The position numbers and the translations under genes are program-made. From the NCBI GenBank assembly GCA_964411275.1, contig CAYPKG010000007.1, positions 1-64,000 on the forward strand: a stretch of DNA of 64,000 bases. The letters run 5' to 3'. Below, in pieces: positions 23,780-32,602 of this stretch (position 1 is the first letter of the stretch; each line of letters opens with the position of its first letter). Under the pieces are notes generated by a model that made no database searches, was not told the origin of the DNA, and was given only the letters and a program-made list of their open reading frames with translations. The DNA is from CAYPKG01 sp964411275. GTDB taxonomy: Bacteria; Bacillota; Clostridia; Christensenellales; CAG-138.

Positions 23780-25399
23780 CTATAGTATAATCCCGTCCCA
23801 TTTTTCCGCCATGGACTTCATATCCGCTTCCATAATGGACAGCTTCAATTCCATGTCCGGCGAGCGCCGCTCGTCCGAGCGGTCCACAATACGCTCCAAA
23901 CGCTCCAGCTGCTCCCGGATGCCGTAGCCCCGGGCTTTCGCGGCGATTTCCACCACCGTTTCCTCCGGCACTTCCGGCGCCTGCCGTGCGCCCATGACAA
24001 GGTCATACCCGTCGCCCAAATCCGGCACCATCACCCGATAACCGAGAGATTCAATGGCATTCTCCAGGGACTCCAAAGCGTCCGGCTCGCCATGAACCAG
24101 GAATATGCCCCGTGGCTTGGGCGACACGGCCCGCACCCACTCGATCAGCTCGTCCTTGCCCGCGTGGCCGGAAAAGCCCTCCATCTGCTCGATGGTGGCG
24201 TTAACCCGGACCTCCTCGCCGAACAGCTTTACCTTTTTTACCCCGTCCAAAAGCGCCCTGCCCAGGGTGCCCTGGGCCTGATACCCGGCAAACAGGATCG
24301 TGCTGTCCGAACGGTACAGGTTGTGCTTCAGGTGATGGCGGATGCGGCCCGCATCGCACATGCCGGAGGCGGAAATGATAATCTTGCTTTCCTTGTCCTC
24401 GTTGATGAGCTTGCTTTCGTCCGCCGTCTGCGCCACCCTGAGCGTCAGGAAATCGAAGGGCGAGCCGCTTTTTGACAGGGCTATGGCCTCCTCGTCATAA
24501 TAGCCGGCTGCGCAACGCTCGTAAATCTTGGTGGCCTCGATGCCAAGGGGGCTGTCGATATAGACCGGAACCCGTTCCAGGCCCTGCACCGCGTTCTTAT
24601 ACAGCAGGCGTTTGATGTAGTATAGAAGCTCCTGGGTACGGCCCACCGCGAAGGACGGGATCACCAGGTTGCCGCCCCGGGCAAGGGCGGTGCGGATCAC
24701 GTTTGCCAGCTGCACTTCCTTGGCTTCGTTTGTGCTGATCTCATGATTGCGGTTGCCGTAGGTGCCTTCCATGACCAGATAATCCGCGCTTTCGATGGTC
24801 TCCGGGTCTTTGATGATGGGCCTGTCGCTGCGGCCCACATCCCCGGAAAACACCACCTTGCTGGTTTTGCCGTCCTCCTCCGCCCAGACTTCGATGGCAG
24901 CGGATCCCAGAAGATGCCCGATGTCCACAAACCGCACCCGGATCTCCGGAAACAGCTGGATCATCTCGCCATAATTCACGCCGTGATACAGCTTCAGCGC
25001 GGCCTGGGCGTCCCTGACGGTGTAAAGCGGCTCCACCGCGGGCTTCCCAGCCCGAAGGTTCTTCCGGGTTTGCCATTCCGCGTCCTGCTCCTGAATGTGT
25101 CCGCTGTCCGGAAGCATGATCGTGGAAAGCTGGCTGGTTGCCTGGGTGGTCACCACCCTACCCGTAAATCCCCGCTTTACCAGCAGGGGAATGAGCCCGG
25201 AATGATCGATATGGGCGTGGGTGAGCAATACCGCATCCACCTTCGCCGGGTCAAAGGCAAACATGCCCTCGCCAAACACGCCCTTCGCGTCCGCGCCCTG
25301 GCGCATGCCACAGTCTACCAGGATCGTGCGCCCCCCACAGCTGAGCATGTGACAGGAGCCCGTTACCGACCGCGCCGCGCCGTAAAATGTAATTTTCAT
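23780..25399 (-). CDS. MBL-fold beta-CASP ribonuclease-type protein
   Basis: A 539-residue metallo-beta-lactamase with a beta-CASP insert, of the CPSF-like RNA-processing group. Motifs seen: VDCGMRQG, HAHIDHSGLIPLL (metal site), FSGDVGRSDRPI, EGTYGNRNHE, PSFAVGRTQELLY, ISASGMCDAGRIRHHL, SGHAGKDEL and VHGEPDAL. These support an RNA endo/exonuclease. The C-terminal ~60 residues are helical and outside the core. It is monocistronic, with structured intergenic DNA upstream. Confidence 0.93.
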   Translation of the reverse strand: MKITFYGAARSVTGSCHMLSCGGRTILVDCGMRQGADAKGVFGEGMFAFDPAKVDAVLLTHAHIDHSGLIPLLVKRGFTGRVVTTQATSQLSTIMLPDSGHIQEQDAEWQTRKNLRAGKPAVEPLYTVRDAQAALKLYHGVNYGEMIQLFPEIRVRFVDIGHLLGSAAIEVWAEEDGKTSKVVFSGDVGRSDRPIIKDPETIESADYLVMEGTYGNRNHEISTNEAKEVQLANVIRTALARGGNLVIPSFAVGRTQELLYYIKRLLYKNAVQGLERVPVYIDSPLGIEATKIYERCAAGYYDEEAIALSKSGSPFDFLTLRVAQTADESKLINEDKESKIIISASGMCDAGRIRHHLKHNLYRSDSTILFAGYQAQGTLGRALLDGVKKVKLFGEEVRVNATIEQMEGFSGHAGKDELIEWVRAVSPKPRGIFLVHGEPDALESLENAIESLGYRVMVPDLGDGYDLVMGARQAPEVPEETVVEIAAKARGYGIREQLERLERIVDRSDERRSPDMELKLSIMEADMKSMAEKWDGIIL

Positions 25400-25502
25400 A
25401 GGTACCTCCTTTGGGGAAATTTCCAGGGAAACTTTTTGAAAAAAGCTTCCCTGGACCCTTGAAAAACTTTAATAATATATAGAAAACATTAGTTTTTTAG
25501 GG

Positions 25503-25670
25503 GCTGTAGTGCTAAGTGCACACCAAGCTTAATTAATCAGATGCACTTAGCGCTACAGCGGGCCGGCGGCTAGAAGAGCCGCAAAAAGGCGCCAGTGACG
25601 CCTTTTTAGGCCCCGGGTTTTCTCCGGAGGAGAAAAATCCTACTGTTTATGCAGCAATTGTGATTGCTGC
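25503..25670. other. cluster of five consecutive stem-loops
   Basis: In 168 bases: an 18-bp stem with one G-U pair (25503-25520/25542-25559), a 6-bp stem (25566-25571/25577-25582), AAAAAGGCG/CGCCTTTTT (25583-25591/25599-25607), TTTTCTCC/GGAGAAAA (25618-25625/25629-25636) and GCAGCAAT/ATTGCTGC (25651-25658/25663-25670). It lies between the DegV gene and the beta-CASP RNase gene, both minus strand. Confidence 0.8.
25583..25607 (-). terminator. symmetrical terminator after degV
   Basis: AAAAAGGCG, 7-base loop, CGCCTTTTT: an intrinsic terminator readable in both directions, placed downstream of the DegV pair. Confidence 0.8.
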
Positions 25671-25688
25671 TCCCCCTAACGTAACCCC

Positions 25689-26570
25689 TTATTTCGTCAA
25701 CAGCGCGCGGTCCGGCGCGAAGAAGATAAGCGCCAGGGTGCCCGGCCCGCAGTGGCAGCCTATGACCGGGCCTACGTCATGAATACGTACGCCCTTGGGC
25801 TTTATATGCTCCTCCACCATCAGCTTGAGCGCCTGTGCCTCTTCCATGCAGTCCGCCTGGCAGATGGTAATAACCTGCTCTTCGGGATGCTCGATTGTGG
25901 CGGCGCATTTTTCCAAAATATACTTTATGGCCTTTTTGCGGCCCTTGACCTTATCGATGGGAACCAGCTTGCCGTCAGGACTGACATACAGAACCGGTTT
26001 GATTTCCAGCATGGTTCCAAAGAACGCCGCAGCGTTGCTGACCCGGCCGCCCCGGCGCAAATACTCGAGAGAATCTACCGTAAACAGCGCACAGGAGCGC
26101 TGCTTGTTGGCCTCCACCCAGTCCTTCACCTCGTCGAGGGACCAACCCATGTCCTGCTTACTATGCGCCTGCTCCACAAGCTGGCACAGCGGGCCGGAGA
26201 TGGCCAGGGTATCCACAAGCTCAATCCGCCGCTCCGGATACTTTTCTAAAAGCTCTTCCTTTGCGATCATCTCGTTATGAAACGTGCCGGACAGCGCGGA
26301 GGAAAACGCCACATGCAGGATATCCAGGCCCTGCTGCAGGAATGGCTCAAAATACTCCACGATTTCCGCCGGATTGCGCTGGGCGGTGATCACGTTGGCC
26401 CCCGCGCGCATGCGCTCATAAAACCCCGGGATATCCGTTTCCCGCCCCAGATCATAAAAATATTCCACACCATTCTCCGTATACGGCATGCGCAGTACCG
26501 GCACCTGATAACGGTCCTCCCACTGGAAGGGTATTTCAGAATTCGACTCGGTGGTAATAATATAGCTCAT
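25689..26570 (-). CDS. DegV family fatty-acid-binding protein (copy 1)
   Basis: A 293-residue DegV protein opening YIITTESNSEIPFQW, with a central domain containing FSSALSGTFHNEM and LVDTLAISGPL, and the C-terminal signature GPVIGCHCGPGTLALIFF. DegV/FakB proteins bind fatty acids and, with FakA, supply acyl-phosphate; no fakA is here. The start at 26570 has AGGAGAA seven bases upstream; a start 24 bases earlier lacks a site. It follows a paralog by 24 bases. Confidence 0.92.
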   Translation of the reverse strand: MSYIITTESNSEIPFQWEDRYQVPVLRMPYTENGVEYFYDLGRETDIPGFYERMRAGANVITAQRNPAEIVEYFEPFLQQGLDILHVAFSSALSGTFHNEMIAKEELLEKYPERRIELVDTLAISGPLCQLVEQAHSKQDMGWSLDEVKDWVEANKQRSCALFTVDSLEYLRRGGRVSNAAAFFGTMLEIKPVLYVSPDGKLVPIDKVKGRKKAIKYILEKCAATIEHPEEQVITICQADCMEEAQALKLMVEEHIKPKGVRIHDVGPVIGCHCGPGTLALIFFAPDRALLTK

Positions 26571-26594
26571 GTAAATTCTCCTTGCATTCTCCAA

Positions 26595-27473
26595 TTATGA
26601 AGTCCTGATCGATCCAAAAAACGCAACGCCCACAGCGCCCGGCCCGGCATGGCAGCCTATGATCGGCCCCATGGGCAAGACCAGCACGTCGCCGCACCCA
26701 GCCTCATCCTTGAGGGCTTTTACCAGCGTTGCCGCCAGCTCCGGCGCGTCCGCATGGGTTACGCTGATGACCTGGGTATTGAGGGCATATCCCGTCCGGC
26801 GTACAACAGCAGCCATTTTGCCGATGGCCTCCCGCTCGTCCCGGGCATGATCCTGCACCTGCAGCCTGCCGTTTTCGTCCAGCCGGAACAACTGCCGTTT
26901 GGAGAACAGGGCGCTTACTGGCAGATTTCCGGTGAATGCGCCGCCATTGCGCAGCCAATCCATCATCTGCGGTAACAGCAACACATTGAGGTGCCGGGAG
27001 TTTTGCACCACCCATTCCGCCGCCTCGTCGAGAGAACTGCCCTCCTCGCGCATCTTTGCCGCCTCGAACACCAGCATCCCTTGCGCCATAGAGCAGCTGG
27101 CGGTATCCACCAGAACCACCCGCCTGCCCGGATATTGGGGCAGTATGGCGGAGCGCGCGGCGATTGCCGCATTCATGGTATTGCTTATTGCGCGGGAAAT
27201 AATCAGCTGCAGCACATCCGTCCCCGCAGCGAGCACAGGCTCCCACAGGGCGGAAAACGCCTCCGGCAGGACGGGGATTGTATTGGCGGGCACTCCATTG
27301 CGAAGGGCATAATAAAACGCCGTCAGGTCCGCCTGTTTGCCCGGCTCAATCGAGCAGGCCTCCCCCCGCAGCTGATAATGCATCGGCGCAATTTGTATGC
27401 CCAATTGGGCAATGCTTGTATGCGGCAGATCCGCACCCATATCGGTCATCACTATATATGGCACATCGCGCAT
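26595..27473 (-). CDS. DegV family protein (copy 2)
   Basis: A 292-residue DegV paralog: YIVMTDMGADLPHTS, ISRAISNTMNAAI, LVDTASCSMAQG and GPIIGCHAGPGAVGVAFF. I prefer the ATG at 27473, ten bases after GGGGGA, over one at 27491. First gene of the DegV pair, with its own promoter. Divergence from copy 1 is considerable, so they may bind different fatty acids. Confidence 0.92.
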   Translation of the reverse strand: MRDVPYIVMTDMGADLPHTSIAQLGIQIAPMHYQLRGEACSIEPGKQADLTAFYYALRNGVPANTIPVLPEAFSALWEPVLAAGTDVLQLIISRAISNTMNAAIAARSAILPQYPGRRVVLVDTASCSMAQGMLVFEAAKMREEGSSLDEAAEWVVQNSRHLNVLLLPQMMDWLRNGGAFTGNLPVSALFSKRQLFRLDENGRLQVQDHARDEREAIGKMAAVVRRTGYALNTQVISVTHADAPELAATLVKALKDEAGCGDVLVLPMGPIIGCHAGPGAVGVAFFGSIRTS

Positions 27474-27518
27474 ACAGCTACCGTCCCCCATCCATCGCCT
27501 AATCGATCAACATATTAT

Positions 27519-27547
27519 ATTATACAAAAAACAAACGCCGTTTACAA
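27519..27547 (-). promoter_or_regulatory. promoter of the DegV pair
   Basis: TTGTAA (27542-27547), 17 bases, TATAAT (27519-27524). The -35 lies within the loop of the preceding terminator, an economical overlap. Confidence 0.7.
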
Positions 27548-27566
27548 CCAAACAGGGCAAACGGCG
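27527..27566 (-). terminator. terminator of the amino-acid ABC/M20 operon
   Basis: CGCCGTTT/AAACGGCG stem (27559-27566 with 27536-27543), 15-base loop, then TTTGTTTTTTG on the minus strand. Confidence 0.85.
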
Positions 27567-27594
27567 CAAACCGTAAGGAAATGTTTACATGTTC

Positions 27595-28875
27595 TTATGA
27601 ATGTGAAAGCAACAACCTGAAAAATGCAATAGCCTCCATGAAATCCGTCTCCAGCACCCGCTCATCCACGCCATGCATCAGCGACGCTTTCCCGTGCCGA
27701 AAGGGCGTGAGGCGCAGTATATTATCGCATATCCCTGTAAAATAGCGGGAATCGGTGGCAGCCGTCATCACATACGGCAACACATCTGTCCCCGGGAACG
27801 CCGCTTTCGCGCAGGCGGACACCTTAAAGTACGCGGCCCCCTGTAAATCGGCGGCAGGCACCGGCGGATGATACAGCGGCATATCCCACTCGAGAGTGGG
27901 GGCCAGCCGTTTCATGTGGGCCAATACGTCCTCGATCGTATCCCAGGGAGCGATGCGCACATTGAATACGCAGCTGGCAGTCTCGGGAAGTACATTGGAC
28001 ATGTCGGAGCCCTTTGCCATGGTTGGCGCGAGGGTGGTGCGGGTCAGGGCGTCCAGCTTCGGATCCCTCTCCAACAGCGCCATCACGTCGGTACCGGCGG
28101 GCAGCAGAGCTGTAAGCTGCTTGATCACCGTCTCCACCACGCAATCCGTCCCCCGTGGCATCGGCGTATCCGCAAGCGCCACAATTCCCCTGCCTAGCTC
28201 TCCCAGCGCCGTATCCTTCGGCGGCGCACTGGCATGCCCCGCCTTGCCCCGGGCGGTCAGCCGGATATCCGCATATCCCTTCTCCGCCACACATAAGGCC
28301 ACCACGTCCTTCGTCACGCCCAGCGGGGAAAGATCCACGCAGATTCCCTCGTCCAGCACCAGCGAAAACCGAAGCCCCCTGCTTTCCAAAAGCCTAAGGG
28401 TCTTTGCCGCGCTGCTTTCTCGCATCAGCTCCTCGTCATACCCAAAGCTCAAATACACATCTCGCTTAGGCGCAGTCCCCTCGGCAAGAAGGCCCTCGCA
28501 AGCTTCGCAGATGGCGATGAGCTGCCCCTTCATGTCCAGGGTTCCTCTGCCCCAAATATACCCATCCTCCGTCAATATCCCGGCAAAGGGCGGGTGCGTC
28601 CAGGCCTCCGGGTCGCCCGGGGGCACCACGTCCATGTGGGCCATCAACAAAACCGGCGGGAGCTCCGGGTGCAGGCCGGGCCAGCGGTACAACAGCGCCA
28701 ACCCGTCCACGGTTTCCCTCGTCATGGCCTGGTGCATCAGCGGGTATGTGTCTTGTAAAAAATCGTGAAAGGTCAGGAACGGCACAGGGTCCATCTGCCC
28801 GCTCTCGTGAAAGGAGATTGTGGGAATACGAACGGCCTTACATAAATGCAAGACCGCTTGATCGTTTTTCTTCAT
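27595..28875 (-). CDS. M20-family dipeptidase/aminoacylase-type peptidase
   Basis: A 426-residue zinc exopeptidase. Motifs: LLMAHMDVVPPGD (first metal histidine and aspartate), WGRGTLDMKGQL, the catalytic glutamate in FGYDEELM, and a dimerisation domain in the middle (LTARGKAGHASAPP). M20 enzymes cleave small peptides or N-acyl amino acids. The ATG at 28875 begins one base after the ABC ATPase stop, so the peptidase is co-expressed with an amino-acid importer. A frame extending to 28950 overlaps that ATPase and is rejected. Confidence 0.9.
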   Translation of the reverse strand: MKKNDQAVLHLCKAVRIPTISFHESGQMDPVPFLTFHDFLQDTYPLMHQAMTRETVDGLALLYRWPGLHPELPPVLLMAHMDVVPPGDPEAWTHPPFAGILTEDGYIWGRGTLDMKGQLIAICEACEGLLAEGTAPKRDVYLSFGYDEELMRESSAAKTLRLLESRGLRFSLVLDEGICVDLSPLGVTKDVVALCVAEKGYADIRLTARGKAGHASAPPKDTALGELGRGIVALADTPMPRGTDCVVETVIKQLTALLPAGTDVMALLERDPKLDALTRTTLAPTMAKGSDMSNVLPETASCVFNVRIAPWDTIEDVLAHMKRLAPTLEWDMPLYHPPVPAADLQGAAYFKVSACAKAAFPGTDVLPYVMTAATDSRYFTGICDNILRLTPFRHGKASLMHGVDERVLETDFMEAIAFFRLLLSHS

Positions 28876-28876
28876 A

Positions 28877-29659
28877 TCAATACAACACCTTCGAAAGGAA
28901 GTCCTGTAGCCTTGGATTGGTGGGATTGCTAAAAAACAGGTCTGGGGCATTTTCCTCCAGCACCTGCCCCTCGCTCATGAACAGGCAACGGGTGGCAACC
29001 TCCTTGGCAAAGCCCATCTCGTGGGTGACCACAGCCATTGTCATCCCCTCGTGGGCAAGCTCCTTCATCAGCTCCAGCACCTCCCCCACCATCTCGGGAT
29101 CAAGGGCGCTTGTAGGCTCGTCAAAGAGCATCACCTCCGGGTTCATGGCAAGGGCGCGCACGATGGCAACCCGCTGCTGCTGGCCGCCGGAGAGCATGGC
29201 GGGATACGCGTCCGCCTTGTCCGAAAGGCCAATGCGCTTTAGCAGCCGTGTGGCGTTATCGTTGGCCTCCGCCTGGCTCATGAGCTTTAGCTTGATTGGC
29301 GCTAACGTGATATTCTCCCGGATTGTTTTATGGGGGAACAGGTTAAACTGCTGAAACACCATGCCCATCTTATGGCGCAGGGCGTCGATGTCGCATTTTA
29401 ACGCCTTCTTCAGGTGCGGCTGCCCTTTTTTGAGCACATGGGGGTCGTCCGGCGCGCAGGCATAAATCTGCTGCCCCTCGAACCAGACCTCGCCGCTTGT
29501 GGGGGTTTCCAAAAGGTTCAGGCAGCGAAGGAGCGTGGATTTCCCGCAGCCCGACGGCCCGATGATAACCACCTTTTCCCCTTTTGCGATTGTTTGGGTG
29601 ACGCCGTCTACGGCTTTGATGTCCCCAAAGTGCTTATGTAAATCCTTAACGCTTATCAC
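28877..29659 (-). CDS. polar amino-acid ABC transporter ATPase (GlnQ type)
   Basis: A 260-residue ATPase: Walker A GPSGCGKSTLLRCLN (residues 34-48), Q-loop VFQQFNLFPHKT, signature LSGGQQQRVAIVRALA, Walker B VMLFDEPTSALDPE and the H-loop histidine in VVTHEMGFA. It powers uptake by the permease encoded just upstream, which it overlaps by 14 bases. An insert of about 20 residues after Walker A (ACAPDDPHVLKKGQ region) is longer than in GlnQ. Confidence 0.95.
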   Translation of the reverse strand: MISVKDLHKHFGDIKAVDGVTQTIAKGEKVVIIGPSGCGKSTLLRCLNLLETPTSGEVWFEGQQIYACAPDDPHVLKKGQPHLKKALKCDIDALRHKMGMVFQQFNLFPHKTIRENITLAPIKLKLMSQAEANDNATRLLKRIGLSDKADAYPAMLSGGQQQRVAIVRALAMNPEVMLFDEPTSALDPEMVGEVLELMKELAHEGMTMAVVTHEMGFAKEVATRCLFMSEGQVLEENAPDLFFSNPTNPRLQDFLSKVLY

Positions 29660-30356
29660 TCTTGGCCAACCTCCTTTCCAGCTTACCCAGCAGCCACGTC
29701 AAGATCATGACGAGTATGAGATATATGAGCGCCACAAACAGCAACGGTGGAAGCGCGTCAAACGTGCGCGAGCGCACCAGCGTAGCGGCATACGTCAAAT
29801 CCGGCGTGGCGATGACGCTGGCGACGGCGGTCTCCTTCAGGAGCACGATCGCCTCGTTGGCTAGCGCCGGGAGTATGTTTTTGATTGCCTGGGGCAGCAC
29901 GATAAAGCGCATCGTCATATTGTTGGTAAGCCCCAGACTGCGCCCTGCCTCCGTCTGGCCAACGTTGACAGCCTGAATGCCCGCGCGGATGATCTCCGCC
30001 ACGTACGCGCCGGAGTTGATGCCAAATGCCAGCATCGCCACTTGCAGCATGCCGCTGCCCGCGCCAAAGCTCACGCCCACGAATATTCCAAACCCGAATA
30101 TCATCACCTGTACCATCACCGGCGTGCCCCGGATGACGGTCAGATAAACATCGCATATTACCTCAAAGGGTTTTAGCGCCTTGTTATGCTTGGCATATAC
30201 CTTGCAGATGGCCACCAGCGCCCCCAGTACGATGCCGATGACAGCCGCGCCCAGCGTCAATAAAAGGGTATTCTTTAACCCGTCCAGATACAGCATGTAT
30301 CGGCCGTCTTTGATGATGTTGTTATAAATGCCGTCTAAAAATTGTTGCCACCACAT
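29646..30356 (-). CDS. polar amino-acid ABC transporter permease
   Basis: A 236-residue HisM/GlnP-type permease with about five helices and the EAA loop EAGRSLGLTNNMTMRFIVLPQAIKN. The pattern YLTVIRGTPVMVQ near residue 90 is typical. A single permease gene suggests a homodimeric channel. It sits between the binding protein and the ATPase. Confidence 0.95.
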   Translation of the reverse strand: MWWQQFLDGIYNNIIKDGRYMLYLDGLKNTLLLTLGAAVIGIVLGALVAICKVYAKHNKALKPFEVICDVYLTVIRGTPVMVQVMIFGFGIFVGVSFGAGSGMLQVAMLAFGINSGAYVAEIIRAGIQAVNVGQTEAGRSLGLTNNMTMRFIVLPQAIKNILPALANEAIVLLKETAVASVIATPDLTYAATLVRSRTFDALPPLLFVALIYLILVMILTWLLGKLERRLAKSDKR

Positions 30357-30409
30357 GTGCCGACCCCTTTTCCCCTATTTATACCGTAAAACAACAGTAA
30401 AATTAAATC

Positions 30410-30442
30410 AGAAAACAGGGGACGCGGTCGCCCGCACCCCTG
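30410..30442 (-). terminator. attenuating stem-loop between binding protein and permease
   Basis: CAGGGG (30437-30442 complement) pairs with 30416-30421, with an inner GCGG/CCGC stem, followed on the minus strand by TTTTCTGATTT. It would let the binding protein be made in excess of the membrane parts. Confidence 0.65.
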
Positions 30443-30478
30443 CCGTCTTTTCCTGTTTTTTCTTCAGCGCCAACGGAC

Positions 30479-31264
30479 TTACTCCACGCTTAATTCCATG
30501 TGCTTTTCAATGAGCGCGTCCACGGTGCCATCGTCCAGCAGCTTCCCAAGGACTTCGTCCACAACCGCTTTCAGGTCATCATTGCCCTTGGCAAGGGCCA
30601 TGGCGTACTGCTCCTCCGTGAAGGGCTCCTCCAGCACCTTGATGCCGGTGTTGGCTGCCACGATCTGGCTGGCGGGCATCGCGTCGATGACAACCGCGTC
30701 GATCTGGCCGTTGGCAAGCGCCAGTCCCGCGTCGGGGCCGGTCTTGAAGCGGATGATCTCCGCGCCTTCAATATCGCTTGCAAACAGGTCGCCAGTGGTG
30801 GCCATCTGCACGCCGATCTTCTTGCCCGGAAGATCATCGGGGCCGGAGATTTCAGCGTTGTCTTCGCGCACGATAATGTTCTGGGTGGTGGAGAAATAAT
30901 CGATGGAGAAATCGACGCTCTGCCGGCGCTCGTCCGAGGCGGTTATGCCGGCGACGCCAAGATCGCCTTTGCCGGTCTGGATGGCGGGGACGATGCCGTC
31001 AAAGTCCATGTCAACAACCTCAAGTGTCACGCCCAGCTCATCGGCGATGGCCTGGGCAAGGTCGATGTCCACGCCCGCGGGCTTGTTGTCGCTGCCCAGG
31101 TATTCAAAGGGCGGGAACGCGGCGTTCGTGAGCACGGTCAGCTTCCCTGCGGCTTTGATTTTATCCACAGCTGTCTGGGTCGCAGCGGGCTTCGCGCAGC
31201 CTGCCACCAGCGCAAGGGCAAGTATCAGCACCAGCATAAAAGCAATCCATTTCGTATTCTTCAT
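30479..31264 (-). CDS. amino-acid ABC transporter substrate-binding lipoprotein
   Basis: A 261-residue lipoprotein (lipobox LVAGC, cysteine 23) of the SBP_bac_3 family. Visible are GKLTVLTNAAFPPFEYLG, VDIDLAQAIADELG, DLGVAGITASDERRQSVDFS and KKIGVQMATTGDLFA. The conserved arginine and aspartate that clasp an amino acid's alpha groups are present, so a polar amino acid is expected. First gene of a four-gene operon ending in an M20 peptidase. Confidence 0.95.
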   Translation of the reverse strand: MKNTKWIAFMLVLILALALVAGCAKPAATQTAVDKIKAAGKLTVLTNAAFPPFEYLGSDNKPAGVDIDLAQAIADELGVTLEVVDMDFDGIVPAIQTGKGDLGVAGITASDERRQSVDFSIDYFSTTQNIIVREDNAEISGPDDLPGKKIGVQMATTGDLFASDIEGAEIIRFKTGPDAGLALANGQIDAVVIDAMPASQIVAANTGIKVLEEPFTEEQYAMALAKGNDDLKAVVDEVLGKLLDDGTVDALIEKHMELSVE

Positions 31265-31299
31265 GTTCTTCTTCCTTCCTTTCAGGTTATCCTTGCATA

Positions 31300-31327
31300 A
31301 TTATACTATTAATTTACGATAAATCAA
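31300..31327 (-). promoter_or_regulatory. promoter of the amino-acid ABC operon
   Basis: TTGATT (31322-31327), 16 bases, TATAAT (31300-31305) on the minus strand, followed by a GGAAGGAAG ribosome binding site ahead of the ATG at 31264. Confidence 0.7.
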
Positions 31328-31426
31328 GGTATTTTTGCAAATATACCCTGAATAGGACGAATAAATAAAGATATTTCCTCTAAAATATACCGTTTCACAA
31401 CGGGCAGGAGCGTGTCCGCATCGATA

Positions 31427-32440
31427 TTAATTGAGAATGCCCGCGTGAATGCTGGAAAGGTCCTTGCACCCGGTCATGATCATGGCTTGCAGCAACTGTG
31501 TGGTGTATGTTTTGATCACGGTAGCCACCCCTTCGATGCCGCCGCCATACGCGCCCCAGCACAGGGGCCGGCCCACCAGCACGCCGTCCGCGCCCAGGGC
31601 AAGAAGCTTTAGCGCGTCCACGCCGGAGCGCACCGCACCGTCTGCGAGGATCGTCATGCGCCCCTTAACCTCACGGGCGATGTCGGGCAACACCTCCGCC
31701 ACGCCGGGAGTGCCGTCCAGCACCCGCCCGCCGTGGTTGCTGACCACAATGCAGTCCATCCCGGCTTCTGCGCAGCGCACCGCGTCATCCACGGTCATGA
31801 TGCCTTTTATGATGAGGGGCACCGACGGCACAAACGCTCTGATCTGCTTCAATTGCGCCACGGACTTGGGCCCCACCGGTTGGCCTTTTAGCTTCATTGT
31901 AATGAGCCCCGCTCCGTCCACATCCATTCCAAGGGCCACGGCCCCGGCTTGGAGCGCCTCCTCAAAGCGGGCGCGGATTTCGTCAAGGTCCTGCCTGGGC
32001 TTTATGATGGCCACGCCCCGGCCCGCCCGGCGGATGCTTTCAAGCGCCGCCTCGTACTGTTGTGCATTGCAGGGATCGCCAATCCAGCCAAGGCTGCCCG
32101 CCGCGTGGGCGCCCTCGACGATGGCGTCCACGAAATCAAACTCGCTCATGGGGCCGCAGTTGATGGCGGCGCTGGTCATAGGCCCCGTCATAATCGGGGT
32201 GGCCAGCTTCATGCCGAGGAATGTAAAGCCCGTGTCCGGCTCCGCCGCGTCGTGTAGCGTGCGCATGTTCAGCTTGACCCGGGAAAGTGCCTTGGCGTTT
32301 TCCATAAACGAGGAACCGGTGATAGAACCGCCCATTCCCGGCACCTTTCCAGCGCATGCCCTGCCGTCGCAAACCGGACACAGGCTGCAATATCCCTTCA
32401 TTCCCTCCCGGGCTGCGGCGCGCAATGTATTCATATCCAT
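31427..32440 (-). CDS. FMN-dependent alpha-hydroxyacid dehydrogenase/oxidase
   Basis: A 337-residue FMN-binding barrel. C-terminal phosphate-binding motifs are VVSNHGGRVLDGTPGVAEVL (split by the active-site histidine and arginine), MTILADGAVRSGVDALK and GADGVLVGRPLCWGAYGG. It should oxidise an L-2-hydroxyacid to the 2-oxoacid. Unlike textbook lactate oxidase it has an N-terminal cysteine array (C18, C21, C24, C29) that could hold an iron-sulfur cluster. The ATG at 32440 follows AGGAGG; the frame upstream to 32566 is not conserved. Promoter TTGTGT-17-TACAAT lies ahead. Confidence 0.88.
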   Translation of the reverse strand: MDMNTLRAAAREGMKGYCSLCPVCDGRACAGKVPGMGGSITGSSFMENAKALSRVKLNMRTLHDAAEPDTGFTFLGMKLATPIMTGPMTSAAINCGPMSEFDFVDAIVEGAHAAGSLGWIGDPCNAQQYEAALESIRRAGRGVAIIKPRQDLDEIRARFEEALQAGAVALGMDVDGAGLITMKLKGQPVGPKSVAQLKQIRAFVPSVPLIIKGIMTVDDAVRCAEAGMDCIVVSNHGGRVLDGTPGVAEVLPDIAREVKGRMTILADGAVRSGVDALKLLALGADGVLVGRPLCWGAYGGGIEGVATVIKTYTTQLLQAMIMTGCKDLSSIHAGILN

Positions 32441-32602
32441 ATAAAGGGTACCTCCTAGCAATGTATTGCTGCTGTTTTTTCTATTGTAATACAAATATTG
32501 CTTGTACACAATATTGAGAAACCCGTTCCTCACAGCGAATAAGGGATCAAAAAAGCTGTCCTGCATAACAAGCGGAACAGCCTTTGTTTCTCGTTTACCT
32601 GC

